Source of the DNA: UBA2882 sp045542735 | GTDB lineage: Bacteria; Bacillota; Clostridia; Lachnospirales; Lachnospiraceae | Reading direction: 5' to 3' | NCBI GenBank assembly: GCA_045542735.1 | Contig: JAZQLQ010000019.1 | Span: 6,682-70,681 of the forward strand | DNA: 64,000 nucleotides | In this document: piece by piece, positions 40,815 to 49,403 of the stretch | Position numbering within the stretch: the stretch's first letter is position 1 | How the letters are laid out: each line of letters starts with the position of its first letter | Notes under the pieces: generated by a model | What the model was told of the DNA's origin: nothing | Databases searched by the model: none | Seen by the model: only the letters and a program-made list of their open reading frames with translations | Program-made: the position numbers and the translations under genes

Positions 40815-41527
40815 TACTCCTCCTTAACCAGGCCAAATCTCCGATCTCTATGATTATACGCTTCAATGGCCTTGATTAATTCCTCTTTGGTAAATGCCGG
40901 CCAGGGCACATCCGTAAAATAAAACTCTGTATAAGCAAGCTGCCACAATAAGAAATTGGAAATTCTCTGTTCTCCACTGGTACGGATCATCAAATCAGGC
41001 TCAGGAATCCCTTTGGTATCCAGATAGTCCGCAAAGACTGCTTCATTTAAATCGGCAATTTGCAATTTGCCTTCTTTTTCATCTGCCATCATTTGTTTCA
41101 CTGCACGCAGAATTTCATCCCGGCTACCATAATTTAAAGCAATCTGAAAATGCAAGCCGTCATTGTTTTCCGTTGCCTTCTCCAATTCATCAATCCGCTT
41201 ACGGATATCATCATCCAACCCGGTCTTATCACCGATGACACGGACACACATGCGATTTTTTTCTGCGGTCTTTAAACAGGTCTTCATATAGTTGCGCAAA
41301 AGTTGCATCAATGCAGCCACTTCATCCTTGGGACGGTTCCAGTTCTCGGTAGAGAAGGCATACACTGTCAAATACTGTACTCCCATTTTATATGCTTCTT
41401 CACAGATAGTTTCCACATTTTTGGCGCCCTGCATATGTCCAAAATTGCGAGGTTTTCCCTGACTTTTTGCCCATCTGCCGTTTCCGTCCAAAATAATTGC
41501 CACATGCTTGGGGATGTTCATATCCAT
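40814..41527 (-). CDS. uppS: Undecaprenyl diphosphate synthase
   Basis: A 237-aa cis-prenyltransferase that makes the C55 lipid carrier for cell-wall synthesis. Motifs: HVAIILDGNGRWAK (catalytic Asp), TVYAFSTENW and LMIRTSGEQRISNFLLWQ. I chose ATG 41527 (MDMNIPKHV...), with GAGGT 7 nt upstream. A longer in-frame reading to 41605 adds 26 residues not seen in the family. Confidence 0.96.
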   Translation of the reverse strand: MDMNIPKHVAIILDGNGRWAKSQGKPRNFGHMQGAKNVETICEEAYKMGVQYLTVYAFSTENWNRPKDEVAALMQLLRNYMKTCLKTAEKNRMCVRVIGDKTGLDDDIRKRIDELEKATENNDGLHFQIALNYGSRDEILRAVKQMMADEKEGKLQIADLNEAVFADYLDTKGIPEPDLMIRTSGEQRISNFLLWQLAYTEFYFTDVPWPAFTKEELIKAIEAYNHRDRRFGLVKEE

Positions 41528-41612
41528 ACTGATTACCTCAAATTCTTCTAATCGATACTTACTCAAAAAGGGAACAGCCACTAAGCCTGCCCCCTCATTG
41601 TTCATTTCTTTC

Positions 41613-42164
41613 TTAAACAGTCAAAATCTCTTTGGATTTATCTTCAACCATTTTATCAACTTCTTTGATGTACTTGTCTGTTAATTTCTGCAATTCATCA
41701 GAAAGCTGTTTTACTTCATCTTCAGAAATCTCGCCCTTGCCCAATTTCTTGAATGCATCATTACCGTCACGGCGTGCATTTCTGATAACAACCTTATTAT
41801 CTTCACCTTTTTTCTTGATATCCTTAACAAGTTCTTTACGACGTTCCTCTGTTAATTCAGGGAAAATCAGACGAATCACAGAACCGTCATTGCTGGGTGT
41901 GATACCTACGTCAGACATCATGATTGCTTTTTCAATATCTTTAATCAGACTCTTTTCCCAAGGTGCAATCTGAATCATGCGGGGCTCGGGAACACTGATG
42001 TTACCAACGCTCTGGATTGGTGTAGGTGTACCATAATAATCCACTTTAATCTTATCCAATACGTGGGGATTTGCACGTCCTGCTCTTACAGAAGCAAAAT
42101 CACTCGCAAGGAAATCAATTGCCTTTTTCATTTTGTCGTCATACACTTTTAATCTTTCATCCAT
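41613..42164 (-). CDS. frr: Ribosome recycling factor
   Basis: A 183-aa factor that splits post-termination ribosomes with EF-G. Typical text: FASVRAGRANPHVLDKI, IQIAPWEKSLIKDIEKAI and GITPSNDGSVIRLIFPELTEERRKELVK (split across residues 91-118). It follows pyrH by 18 nt. Confidence 0.98.
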   Translation of the reverse strand: MDERLKVYDDKMKKAIDFLASDFASVRAGRANPHVLDKIKVDYYGTPTPIQSVGNISVPEPRMIQIAPWEKSLIKDIEKAIMMSDVGITPSNDGSVIRLIFPELTEERRKELVKDIKKKGEDNKVVIRNARRDGNDAFKKLGKGEISEDEVKQLSDELQKLTDKYIKEVDKMVEDKSKEILTV

Positions 42165-42182
42165 GTTTAAATACCTCCCTCA

Positions 42183-42878
42183 TTAAACCGTAACCTTTGT
42201 TCCGTTGAATTTACCGGAAACTGTGTTTACAATACTGTTTTCTTCATTTAATCCAAATACCCACATAGGCATTTTATTATCTCTTGCCAGGATGGATGCT
42301 GTCATATCCACAACCTGAAGATTTTTCTCGATTACTTCACCAATGGATACCTCATCATATTTCTTTGCTGCCGGATTGGATCTGGGATCATCATCATAGA
42401 CACCGTCAACCGCTTTGGCAAGCAAAATAACTTCTGCCTCTACCTCAATGGCACGTAACACTACGCCAGTATCGGTTGAGAAATACGGATGACCTGTGCC
42501 GCCTGCAAAGAACACAACCATACCTTTGCCAAAATATTTATTGGCACGATCCTTTGAGAAAAGTTTGGTAAAAGAACCACACTCAAAGGGTGTTAAAATA
42601 GCAGTCTGCATCCCTACAGAACGAAAAATCTCAGACACATAAATACAATTCATAATCGTTGCCAACATACCGATCTGGTCTGCCTTGGTACGGTCAATAT
42701 TTTCACTGGTACGTCCTCTCCAGAAGTTACCGCCACCGATAACAATGCCGACTTCTTTTCCTTCATCCACCAGCTGTTTGACCTGTAATGCCACGCCTCT
42801 GACTGTTTCTTCATCAAAACCTGTCTTTTTCTCACCGGCAAGCGCCTCACCACTGAGTTTTAACATGATTCGCTTCAT
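42183..42878 (-). CDS. pyrH: UMP kinase
   Basis: A 231-aa amino-acid-kinase-family enzyme converting UMP to UDP. Motifs: MLKLSGEALAGE, VIGGGNFWRGR, ADQIGMLATIMNC, FFAGGTGHPYFSTDTG and LLAKAVDGVYDDDPR. pyrH-frr order is conserved. Here tsf is separated from pyrH by three inserted genes. Confidence 0.97.
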   Translation of the reverse strand: MKRIMLKLSGEALAGEKKTGFDEETVRGVALQVKQLVDEGKEVGIVIGGGNFWRGRTSENIDRTKADQIGMLATIMNCIYVSEIFRSVGMQTAILTPFECGSFTKLFSKDRANKYFGKGMVVFFAGGTGHPYFSTDTGVVLRAIEVEAEVILLAKAVDGVYDDDPRSNPAAKKYDEVSIGEVIEKNLQVVDMTASILARDNKMPMWVFGLNEENSIVNTVSGKFNGTKVTV

Positions 42879-42898
42879 AGAATTTTCCTCCGGTTTAT

Positions 42899-43840
42899 TT
42901 ATTTTAAATCCTGAAAGAAGGATGCAGGATTAACCTCAGCATAACACTGGGAACACATACCTTCAATAACTGCACCGTTGTTGATCTGTACGGATTTGGA
43001 TTTGATATTACCCATTACAATGGCGGATGTATCAAGAATAACCGGTCCCTGTACATCAATGTCACCTTTTACCGCACCTGCAATAACTGCACTGGTAGCG
43101 TAGATATTACCGATGATAACGGAGCTCTGACCCACTTTTACACTTCCGTTTGCATGAATCTCGCCTGTAATTTTTGCAGAATCAGCAAATACTTCAGCTG
43201 CTGTGGAATTACCTTCTACTTCACCGGAAATATCCAATTTACCAAGAATCTCAATATTACCTTTAATAGAACCCAATACTTCCATAGAACCTTGGCTTAC
43301 GATATCACCGCATACTTTCATGCCTTTGGTAATCACTGCGGTTTCATCCAATACTTCTCCTGTTAATACGGTTTCTTTCTGCTGTGTCATAACTTTACCT
43401 ACCTCTTTTTCTAATTCAGTCTCTTCTTTATCCTGTTCAACTTCTTCACATACTTCTTTTACAAGATCATCGGCTGCGATTACCGGTGCTGTTGTCACAA
43501 CTTCTTCCTTCGGCTCTTTGGCAACTTCTTCAACCACAGCTTCTGTCACTTCTTCAACAGTTTGTGCCACACTTTCTTCCAGTGCAGTTTCTTCTGCCAT
43601 GGCTGCTTCCACTGCTGCAACCAATGCCGCTTCTTCCTCATCCACTTTATCCTCTGCAAAAACGTCTGCACTTTCATCCAGTCGCTCCACTGCAGCTCGG
43701 AAAAGGTCTTCATCCACTGCAACTGTTTGCTCTGCGCTTTCTGTTGCTTCTGCCTGAACTACTTCTTCAGTAGTTTCTTCAGGCATCAACTCATTCACTG
43801 CCATGGATAAATCCTCTTTTAAATCCTGAAAAAATCCCAT
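42899..43840 (-). CDS. Bactofilin-family protein with acidic N-terminal extension
   Basis: A 313-aa protein. Residues about 1-165 are Glu/Ala/Val-rich and probably disordered or coiled. Residues about 170-295 form a bactofilin (DUF583) beta-helix: GMKVCGDIVSQGSMEVLGSI, KGNIEILGKLDISGEV, HANGSVKVGQSSVIIGN and VKGDIDVQGPVILD. The same hexapeptide FFQDLK occurs at residues 3-8 and as the last six residues. Bactofilins polymerise into cytoskeletal filaments and often localise cell-wall enzymes. The neighbour is a membrane-anchored polysaccharide deacetylase 18 nt upstream, which fits such a role. Confidence 0.88.
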   Translation of the reverse strand: MGFFQDLKEDLSMAVNELMPEETTEEVVQAEATESAEQTVAVDEDLFRAAVERLDESADVFAEDKVDEEEAALVAAVEAAMAEETALEESVAQTVEEVTEAVVEEVAKEPKEEVVTTAPVIAADDLVKEVCEEVEQDKEETELEKEVGKVMTQQKETVLTGEVLDETAVITKGMKVCGDIVSQGSMEVLGSIKGNIEILGKLDISGEVEGNSTAAEVFADSAKITGEIHANGSVKVGQSSVIIGNIYATSAVIAGAVKGDIDVQGPVILDTSAIVMGNIKSKSVQINNGAVIEGMCSQCYAEVNPASFFQDLK

Positions 43841-43858
43841 TGTATTTCCTCCATTCTC

Positions 43859-44806
43859 TTAATGTGTAATATGCAATATCATCGGAGTATCCTCCGTAAT
43901 TGGCAAAAATTCTATATCATCTCTCTTAGTCAACTCTTCCAAAATCAGACGTAAGGCCTCTGTAGTCGCCCCTTTATCCTTTCCGTCGTGAAGAAGCACC
44001 ATGGATGTCTGGAAACGTTCCACTCCACTAATGACATTATGTGCAATCTGATTGGATGATAAGTTGTGTCCCTCTGCATCTCCACCTGATATATTCCAAT
44101 CATAGCAGGTCACCCCCTGTTCCTCCAACTCATTTACCACATCCGCCATTCTTATACTGCTGACCGTATTACTACTGCCACCGGGCAGTCTGCATATGGT
44201 AGGACGGACACCGGTAACATCATATACATAATCCGACATCATATAAAAATCTTCAAAAAAAGCTTCTTCGGAAGCATATATTTCCGAATAACGGTGGCTA
44301 TAAGAATGGACGCCAATGCTATGACCTTCCTCTACAATGCGACAATACAACTCTCTCTCTTCATTCTTGGTATCACCGGTAACAAAGAAAGTTGCCTTGA
44401 CATCATACTCAGCCAAAATATCCAAAATCTCAGCAGTATTGCTACTGGGCCCATCATCAAATGTCAGATACACCCGTTTCCTGTCATCCTGCATAGCAAT
44501 CTCTTGTATGCTGTCTTCTGCTTCGGATACTTCAGGCTCTTCCACCTGTGCAGTTGATTCTGCCGCTTCACGCTCTGCCGCCAGCTCCATACCGGTCTTA
44601 AAGCTCTCCACTTTCGCAGACTCTTGATCTAACTGCTGTTGCAAAACAGCCCGTTCTGCCACTTCCTGTTGTAGTTGCCTCTCTACATGATGTAATCGAA
44701 TTCCCAGACAAATACTGACAACCGTTGATATCAATATCAGCGCAAGAGTCCCATATACAATAATTTTCTTTATGATATTTACTCTTTTACGACGGCTTTG
44801 CGTCAT
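43859..44806 (-). CDS. Membrane-anchored polysaccharide (peptidoglycan/GlcNAc) deacetylase
   Basis: A 315-aa NodB-fold enzyme. A basic N-terminus and one helix (residues about 12-34) anchor it. A coiled coil (about 38-70) and acidic linker follow. NodB motifs: YLTFDDGPSSN (about 113-123), HSIGVHSYSHRY, RLPGGSSN, CYDWNISGGDA and MVLLHDGK. Substrate is probably a cell-wall glycan. It starts the deacetylase-bactofilin-pyrH run and has its own extended -10 promoter. Confidence 0.93.
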   Translation of the reverse strand: MTQSRRKRVNIIKKIIVYGTLALILISTVVSICLGIRLHHVERQLQQEVAERAVLQQQLDQESAKVESFKTGMELAAEREAAESTAQVEEPEVSEAEDSIQEIAMQDDRKRVYLTFDDGPSSNTAEILDILAEYDVKATFFVTGDTKNEERELYCRIVEEGHSIGVHSYSHRYSEIYASEEAFFEDFYMMSDYVYDVTGVRPTICRLPGGSSNTVSSIRMADVVNELEEQGVTCYDWNISGGDAEGHNLSSNQIAHNVISGVERFQTSMVLLHDGKDKGATTEALRLILEELTKRDDIEFLPITEDTPMILHITH

Positions 44807-44840
44807 TGTCCATTCTCCATTTCAATACACACTACTTTGC

Positions 44841-44849
44841 ATTGTACCA
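44841..44849 (-). promoter_or_regulatory. Extended -10 promoter of the deacetylase-pyrH operon
   Basis: Minus-strand TGGTACAAT (TGnTACAAT) lies about 35 nt before the deacetylase start and just after the chemoreceptor terminator. No clear -35. Confidence 0.5.
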
Positions 44850-44877
44850 CAAATAGCAAATGAAAAAAAGGGTAAAA

Positions 44878-44914
44878 GCAAAAAATAGGCACTGACAAAA
44901 TTGTCAATGCCTAT
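44878..44914 (-). terminator. Intrinsic terminator after the chemoreceptor gene
   Basis: A minus-strand stem ATAGGCATTGAC / GTCAGTGCCTAT with a short A/T loop is followed by TTTTTTGC. Confidence 0.85.
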
Positions 44915-44941
44915 CTGCCTATCTATTCTTTTATCTCCTGA

Positions 44942-46654
44942 TTAAACCCTGAAAACGCTCATGCCGTCTTCCATCTCCTGAGCAATCTTACGAAGTTCTT
45001 CGGATTTCTCAGAAATGCCGGTTACAATGGCAGAAACTTCTGTAACTGCTGCAGATGTTTCTTCTGTACTTGCCGCATTCTCCTCAGCAATTGCAGTCAG
45101 ATCCTGAACAACATCTACAACTTTTACTCTTGCCATATCCATCTGGTCAGTCTTGTCAGAAATGAAATGCATCGCTTTAATGGATTCATCCACCTCTGTC
45201 TGAATCTCACCAAATGCCTGATCCGTCTTTTCAACATGTTCACTCTGCTCTAACATGCTCTTCTTAACATCTTCCATAATCTCAACAGATTTTTCGGAAT
45301 CTTCCAACAACTCATTAATAATATCACCAATCTGTTGTGCAGATTCATTGGACTGCTCAGCCAATTTCTGAATCTGGGAAGCTACAACCGCAAATCCTCT
45401 ACCCTGCTCACCGGCTCTTGCAGCCTCAATGGAAGCATTCAAGGAAAGTAAGTTGGTCTCTTCAGCAATATCTGTAATCATGCTGGCTGCTTCACTAATC
45501 TTCTTAGCAGAATCATTGGTTGTCTCAATCTGTTTAGCAATGACTTCAATATAACTTTCTGTCTTGCTGTTCACCTGATTAAGCTCAGACAAAATTGCTT
45601 TTGCACTGTCACTGGATCTTCTCATTCTGGAAGCATATATTAATAACTTATCAACTACATCACTGGTCTCTTCTACCATGTTACCCATGGCTACAACATT
45701 CTCAGTTGCAACCTGTGTCTCCTCCGCTTGGGAAGTAGCACCCTGTGCAATTTCATTCACCGCATTTTCAACCTGTTCCATGGTTGTTGATGTCTCAGAT
45801 GCACTATGACTTAAATCATCTGCCGCATCCATCAGTATACCACTTTGCACTTTAATGTCGCAAACAACCTCTACCAGTTTTTCTCTTAAAAGAGAAATGG
45901 CACGGCTCATACTACCGATTTCATCTTTTTTACAATTCAAAGCTGATACTTCGGAATCTTCCGTGAAATCCATCTCGGATAACTTCACTGCCAAATCTGT
46001 CATCTTGCGGATAGGTGTCACAATCATATTGGAAATCACACCACCGATGACCATACACATAAGAACTGCAACAAAAACCGCAACAATTCCAAATATATTT
46101 AACTTTTTAATAGGCGCAAATAATTCATCCTGGTCTGCAGTAACAATCAATACAAACTCTTCATATTCACTGATATAGATAGATGCATATTTTACTGCGC
46201 CATGATAATCATATGTAACAACACAGTTTTCAACATCTTGGCCAGCCTGTAAATCTGCACAAATCTGTTTTACTACAGAGTTTTCAACCGATTTACCAAT
46301 CTTGCTTCCATCCGGATGATACAACATGTTCCCATCGGGAGAAACCACATAGGCATAGCTTGTCTCCATTCCTTCCATACCTTCACCATCTAAGGTTAAA
46401 GAAAGGTTGTCAGTATTTAACACCTTGTTTGCATCTCCGTCTGAACGTTTAATCTCATCATCCAGGCCGCCACCCATAGCATGTGCAAGATCACCTATAT
46501 AGTGCTCACATAACGTGGAAATTTCCTTTTTGACATTGGGTGAATATGTAAAAATCATAATCAAACCGGTCACAATGACCGCGATATTGATTGTCACACA
46601 TATTTTGACCAAAATGGAATGCACAGAAAACTTAAATTCTTTAATCATATTCAT
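44942..46654 (-). CDS. Methyl-accepting chemotaxis protein with Cache-type sensor
   Basis: A 570-aa chemoreceptor. A first helix (residues about 15-37), an extracytoplasmic Cache-like domain (about 38-180, YAYVVSPDGNMLYHPDGSKI and EEFVLIVTADQDELF), a second helix (about 187-210), HAMP (about 211-265), and a signalling domain with the hairpin tip IAEETNLLSLNASIEAARAG. I chose ATG 46654 (MNMIKEF...), since the ATG at 46669 has no ribosome site. It is a single gene with its own promoter and terminator, inserted between tsf and the deacetylase. The ligand is unknown. Confidence 0.94.
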   Translation of the reverse strand: MNMIKEFKFSVHSILVKICVTINIAVIVTGLIMIFTYSPNVKKEISTLCEHYIGDLAHAMGGGLDDEIKRSDGDANKVLNTDNLSLTLDGEGMEGMETSYAYVVSPDGNMLYHPDGSKIGKSVENSVVKQICADLQAGQDVENCVVTYDYHGAVKYASIYISEYEEFVLIVTADQDELFAPIKKLNIFGIVAVFVAVLMCMVIGGVISNMIVTPIRKMTDLAVKLSEMDFTEDSEVSALNCKKDEIGSMSRAISLLREKLVEVVCDIKVQSGILMDAADDLSHSASETSTTMEQVENAVNEIAQGATSQAEETQVATENVVAMGNMVEETSDVVDKLLIYASRMRRSSDSAKAILSELNQVNSKTESYIEVIAKQIETTNDSAKKISEAASMITDIAEETNLLSLNASIEAARAGEQGRGFAVVASQIQKLAEQSNESAQQIGDIINELLEDSEKSVEIMEDVKKSMLEQSEHVEKTDQAFGEIQTEVDESIKAMHFISDKTDQMDMARVKVVDVVQDLTAIAEENAASTEETSAAVTEVSAIVTGISEKSEELRKIAQEMEDGMSVFRV

Positions 46655-46702
46655 AGTATTTGCCCCCATACTCTGTTTGTCGCTATAAACAAGCGTAAAG
46701 TA

Positions 46703-46731
46703 ATTATAGCACCGATTTATGTTTTTTTCAA
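46703..46731 (-). promoter_or_regulatory. Sigma-A promoter of the chemoreceptor gene
   Basis: TTGAAA (46731-46726) and TATAAT (46708-46703) are 17 nt apart on the minus strand. This is a vegetative, not sigma-28, promoter. Confidence 0.8.
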
Positions 46732-46764
46732 CATGTGCACGTGAACGTTTTGGGGTTTTTAATC

Positions 46765-46795
46765 AAAAAAGACTACCCTTAAAAGGGTAGTCTTT
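46765..46795 (-). terminator. Intrinsic terminator after tsf
   Basis: Perfect minus-strand stem AAAGACTACCCTT / AAGGGTAGTCTTT with T-run. It ends the rpsB-tsf transcript. Confidence 0.9.
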
Positions 46796-46804
46796 GCATT
46801 TCTA

Positions 46805-47881
46805 TTAGCCAAGCTGAGCTGCTACTTCTGCTGCGAAGTCTTCGTTTTTCTTCTCCATTCCTTCACCAACTTCAAAACGAACGAAGTTTGTAACAGTAAG
46901 TGCTTTGTTCACAGACTCAAGATACTTTCCAACAGTCTGCTTTCCGTCTTCTGCTTTTACATAAACCTGGTCAAGAAGGCTGATTTCCTTGAGCTGTTTG
47001 GAAATACGTCCTTCAATCATACCACTAAAAATCTTATCTCCAGCGATGTTTGCTTTATCCTGCATAGCAAGTTCGCTTAAAGTAGCCTTTGCAGCATCAG
47101 AAAGGAAATTGAACAAATACTTGTCATTTTTCTTTTCTTCATAGATTGCAAGATCTTCCTCTGAGAATAATTTTCCTTCTACTGCCTTTGCAAACAAAGC
47201 GTTTAAAATCGGTTTGGGAAGAGATGCAGAATCATTCAATGAGCTGTCTACTGTGATGTCTCTCATTTTGTCAATTTCACTCTGTGCAATATCTGCTCTT
47301 CCGATATACTGGGGATTCATAGCTGCAATCTGCATAGCAACGTTTACTAATGCTTCTTGCTCTGCGTCACCATTTGCTCCTGTAGCAGCAACCAAAACAC
47401 CGATTTTTCCACCTGCATGAATATAAGTAGCTACACAATCTCCGGAGACCTTTGCAAATCTACGGAAAGATAATTTCTCGCCAATTGTAGATGTTTTTTC
47501 TATCAAAAGTTCCTGAAGACCATTCATACCAAGAACTGCTTCTACATCTTCACCATTAGCACCACCATTTAAGCCTGATGCAAGTGCATTGTCTGCAACT
47601 GTCTGTACAAACTCCTGGAATACTTCATTCTTTGCAACGAAGTCTGTCTCAGAGTTTACCTCAGCAACAACTGCTTCTGTACCGTTGGTTGCCACACGCG
47701 CAATACCTTCTGCTGCGATTCTGCTTGCTTTTTTCTCTGCTTTTGCAGCACCGCTTTTTCTTAATAATTCTACTGCAGCGTCCATATCGCCGTCTGTTTC
47801 TGCAAGAGCTTTCTTACAGTCCATCATACCGGCGCCTGTCATTTCTCTTAATTCTTTTACCATGGATGCACTAATTGCCAT
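46805..47881 (-). CDS. tsf: Elongation factor Ts
   Basis: A 358-aa guanine-exchange factor for EF-Tu. The N-terminal UBA-like region ELREMTGAGMMDCKKALAE and the EF-Tu contact NSETDFVAKNEVFQEFV are typical. It is longer than the usual 290-310 aa. Extra sequence lies in the C-terminal half (about residues 205-300, including LFSEEDLAIYEEKKNDKYLF). I chose ATG 47881 (MAISASMVK...), with GGAGG 8 nt upstream. Confidence 0.97.
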   Translation of the reverse strand: MAISASMVKELREMTGAGMMDCKKALAETDGDMDAAVELLRKSGAAKAEKKASRIAAEGIARVATNGTEAVVAEVNSETDFVAKNEVFQEFVQTVADNALASGLNGGANGEDVEAVLGMNGLQELLIEKTSTIGEKLSFRRFAKVSGDCVATYIHAGGKIGVLVAATGANGDAEQEALVNVAMQIAAMNPQYIGRADIAQSEIDKMRDITVDSSLNDSASLPKPILNALFAKAVEGKLFSEEDLAIYEEKKNDKYLFNFLSDAAKATLSELAMQDKANIAGDKIFSGMIEGRISKQLKEISLLDQVYVKAEDGKQTVGKYLESVNKALTVTNFVRFEVGEGMEKKNEDFAAEVAAQLG

Positions 47882-47921
47882 TTTATTTTCCTCCATTAAA
47901 AATCAATCTATTGTTTACTGA

Positions 47922-48644
47922 TTATTCAGCGTCTTCTGCAACTTCTTCTACAGCTTCTGCTTCACCCTGATTTGCTTCGATAACAGCATCTGCCATTTTG
48001 GAAACGATTAATTTAACTGCACGGATTGCATCATCGTTACCGGGAATTACGAAGTCAAGTTCTTCAGGATCACAGTTGGTGTCTGCCATACCGATTAATG
48101 TAATACCAAGTGCGTGAGCTTCCTGTACACAGATTTTTTCTTTCTTAGGGTCTACTACAAAGATAGCATCGGGAATCTGTTTCATTTCTTTGATTCCGCC
48201 TAAGTTTTTCTCTAATTTTTCCCACTCTTTCTTAAGAGCGATAACTTCTTTTTTAGGTAATACATCAAATGTACCATCTTCAGCCATAGTCTCGATAGCT
48301 TTTAATCTGTCAATACGGCTCTGGATAGTTTTGAAGTTTGTGAGCATACCGCCCAACCATCTTTCATTTACATAGAACATACCGCAACGCTCTGCTTCTG
48401 TTTTAACAGCATCCTGAGCCTGTTTTTTGGTACCTACGAAAAGTACTGTACCACCTGCGGATACGATCTGGGAGATTGCCTGGTAAGCTTCGTCAACTTT
48501 ACCTACAGATGTCTGTAAGTCGATGATGTGGATACCATTTCTCTCTGTGTAGATGTAAGGAGCCATCTTAGGGTTCCATCTTCTTGTCTGATGTCCGAAA
48601 TGAACACCTGCTTCTAATAACTGTTTCATTGAAATAACGCTCAT
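47922..48644 (-). CDS. rpsB: 30S ribosomal protein S2
   Basis: A 240-aa protein. Start MSVISMKQLLEAGVHFGHQT and signatures RRWNPKMAPYIYTERNGIHI, FVGTKKQAQDAV and NERWLGGMLTNFKTI. I chose ATG 48644 after GGAGG. A longer open frame upstream is the leader RNA, not protein. The C-terminal tail is acidic (EAVEEVAEDAE). 40 nt before tsf, as nearly everywhere in bacteria. Confidence 0.98.
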   Translation of the reverse strand: MSVISMKQLLEAGVHFGHQTRRWNPKMAPYIYTERNGIHIIDLQTSVGKVDEAYQAISQIVSAGGTVLFVGTKKQAQDAVKTEAERCGMFYVNERWLGGMLTNFKTIQSRIDRLKAIETMAEDGTFDVLPKKEVIALKKEWEKLEKNLGGIKEMKQIPDAIFVVDPKKEKICVQEAHALGITLIGMADTNCDPEELDFVIPGNDDAIRAVKLIVSKMADAVIEANQGEAEAVEEVAEDAE

Positions 48645-48771
48645 GTTTCTTACCTCCGTTTGGTTATTTGCTTCCGTATACATCCACTCTTGTGCCACCT
48701 CCGCGTTAAGAAGCACCGGCACGCAATCCGTATACGTGTTTATTGTTACTGTGCAGTCCGCAGACCGCAAC
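48645..48771 (-). promoter_or_regulatory. 5' leader of rpsB-tsf mRNA, probably structured
   Basis: About 125 nt lie between the promoter and rpsB. Possible helices: CGGTC/GACTG with loop TGCG, and GTGCC/GGCAC around the GGTGCTTCTTAACGCGG segment. GTATACGGA occurs twice, 50 nt apart. Autoregulatory S2 leaders are known in several bacterial groups. Whether this one matches a known family cannot be told by eye. Confidence 0.45.
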
Positions 48772-48777
48772 GCATTG

Positions 48778-48806
48778 ATTTTATCACAAAGAAAGAGCAA
48801 GTTCAA
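48778..48806 (-). promoter_or_regulatory. Sigma-A promoter of rpsB-tsf
   Basis: TTGAAC (48806-48801) and TAAAAT (48783-48778) are 17 nt apart, with TG one base before the -10 (TGATAAAAT). Confidence 0.8.
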
Positions 48807-48837
48807 GGGGTTTTCCCTAAAAACCTGCTCATTTTTG

Positions 48838-49401
48838 CTAATTTTTTCTTGTTGTAATTTCTTTGGCAATTTCTTCCAAAGATGCACCTACGGGAATCTC
48901 ATGATTACCGGTAGCAATCCGTTTATCATAACCATTTTGACAGAGATAAACATCATATGCCGCAGCATCCTCAATCAGTCCTGCTTCCTGTAGTTTATTG
49001 GCTACAGTCCTGGAACCGTCACCACCATTTACCGTGATCACCACAAACTCTTCCACTGTCACACTCTCTTCGATATCCGGTTCGTTCTCTGCAGTTTCTT
49101 CTTCAACACCAATTTCTTCTTCCGGCGCTTCTACCATATCTTCCGGTTCATTCTCCGACACACTGCCAATATCATCATCCGATATATCACTTGACGCATC
49201 TTCCGATACCGTTTCTGAGTCATCTCCTCCGAGATCATCTGCCAGCACACCGTTTTGTTCAACCATGCCCATTTCCAGAGCGCGTTGTCTTATCTCTTCA
49301 TCCGTCATAGGCTCTTTTTGTTTGGATATTGCAAAACCCATCAACAATGCAGTTACCACAATGCCGATTCCTAAGCCACGCATATAATATTTTAATTTCA
49401 C
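48838..49401 (-). CDS. Membrane protein with MltG/YceG-like LysM domain, no catalytic domain
   Basis: A 187-aa protein. One helix (residues about 8-25) and a highly acidic Ser/Asp/Glu-rich stalk (about 45-120). The end of about 70 residues, from VVITVNGGDGSRTVANKLQE to GNHEIPVGASLEEIAKEITT, resembles the N-terminal LysM-like part of MltG/YceG. The transglycosylase domain with its catalytic Glu is missing, so it may bind glycan but should not cut it. It is 2 nt after the DUF6115 gene and ends the fla/che operon. Confidence 0.8.
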   Translation of the reverse strand: MKLKYYMRGLGIGIVVTALLMGFAISKQKEPMTDEEIRQRALEMGMVEQNGVLADDLGGDDSETVSEDASSDISDDDIGSVSENEPEDMVEAPEEEIGVEEETAENEPDIEESVTVEEFVVITVNGGDGSRTVANKLQEAGLIEDAAAYDVYLCQNGYDKRIATGNHEIPVGASLEEIAKEITTRKN

Positions 49402-49403
49402 AA

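Noticed and set aside
48800..48840. Terminator after the MltG-like gene (GAGCA...TGCTC stem then TTTCTTT)
   Set aside because: The stem is bulged and overlaps the rpsB promoter -35, so it cannot be told apart from chance pairing.
48645..48887. Longer rpsB reading frame with 81 extra N-terminal residues
   Set aside because: It covers the promoter and leader; S2 proteins begin at the MSVISMKQLL text with its own GGAGG.
48838..49401. Calling the 187-aa protein an MltG lytic transglycosylase
   Set aside because: Only the LysM-like part is present and the catalytic domain is absent.
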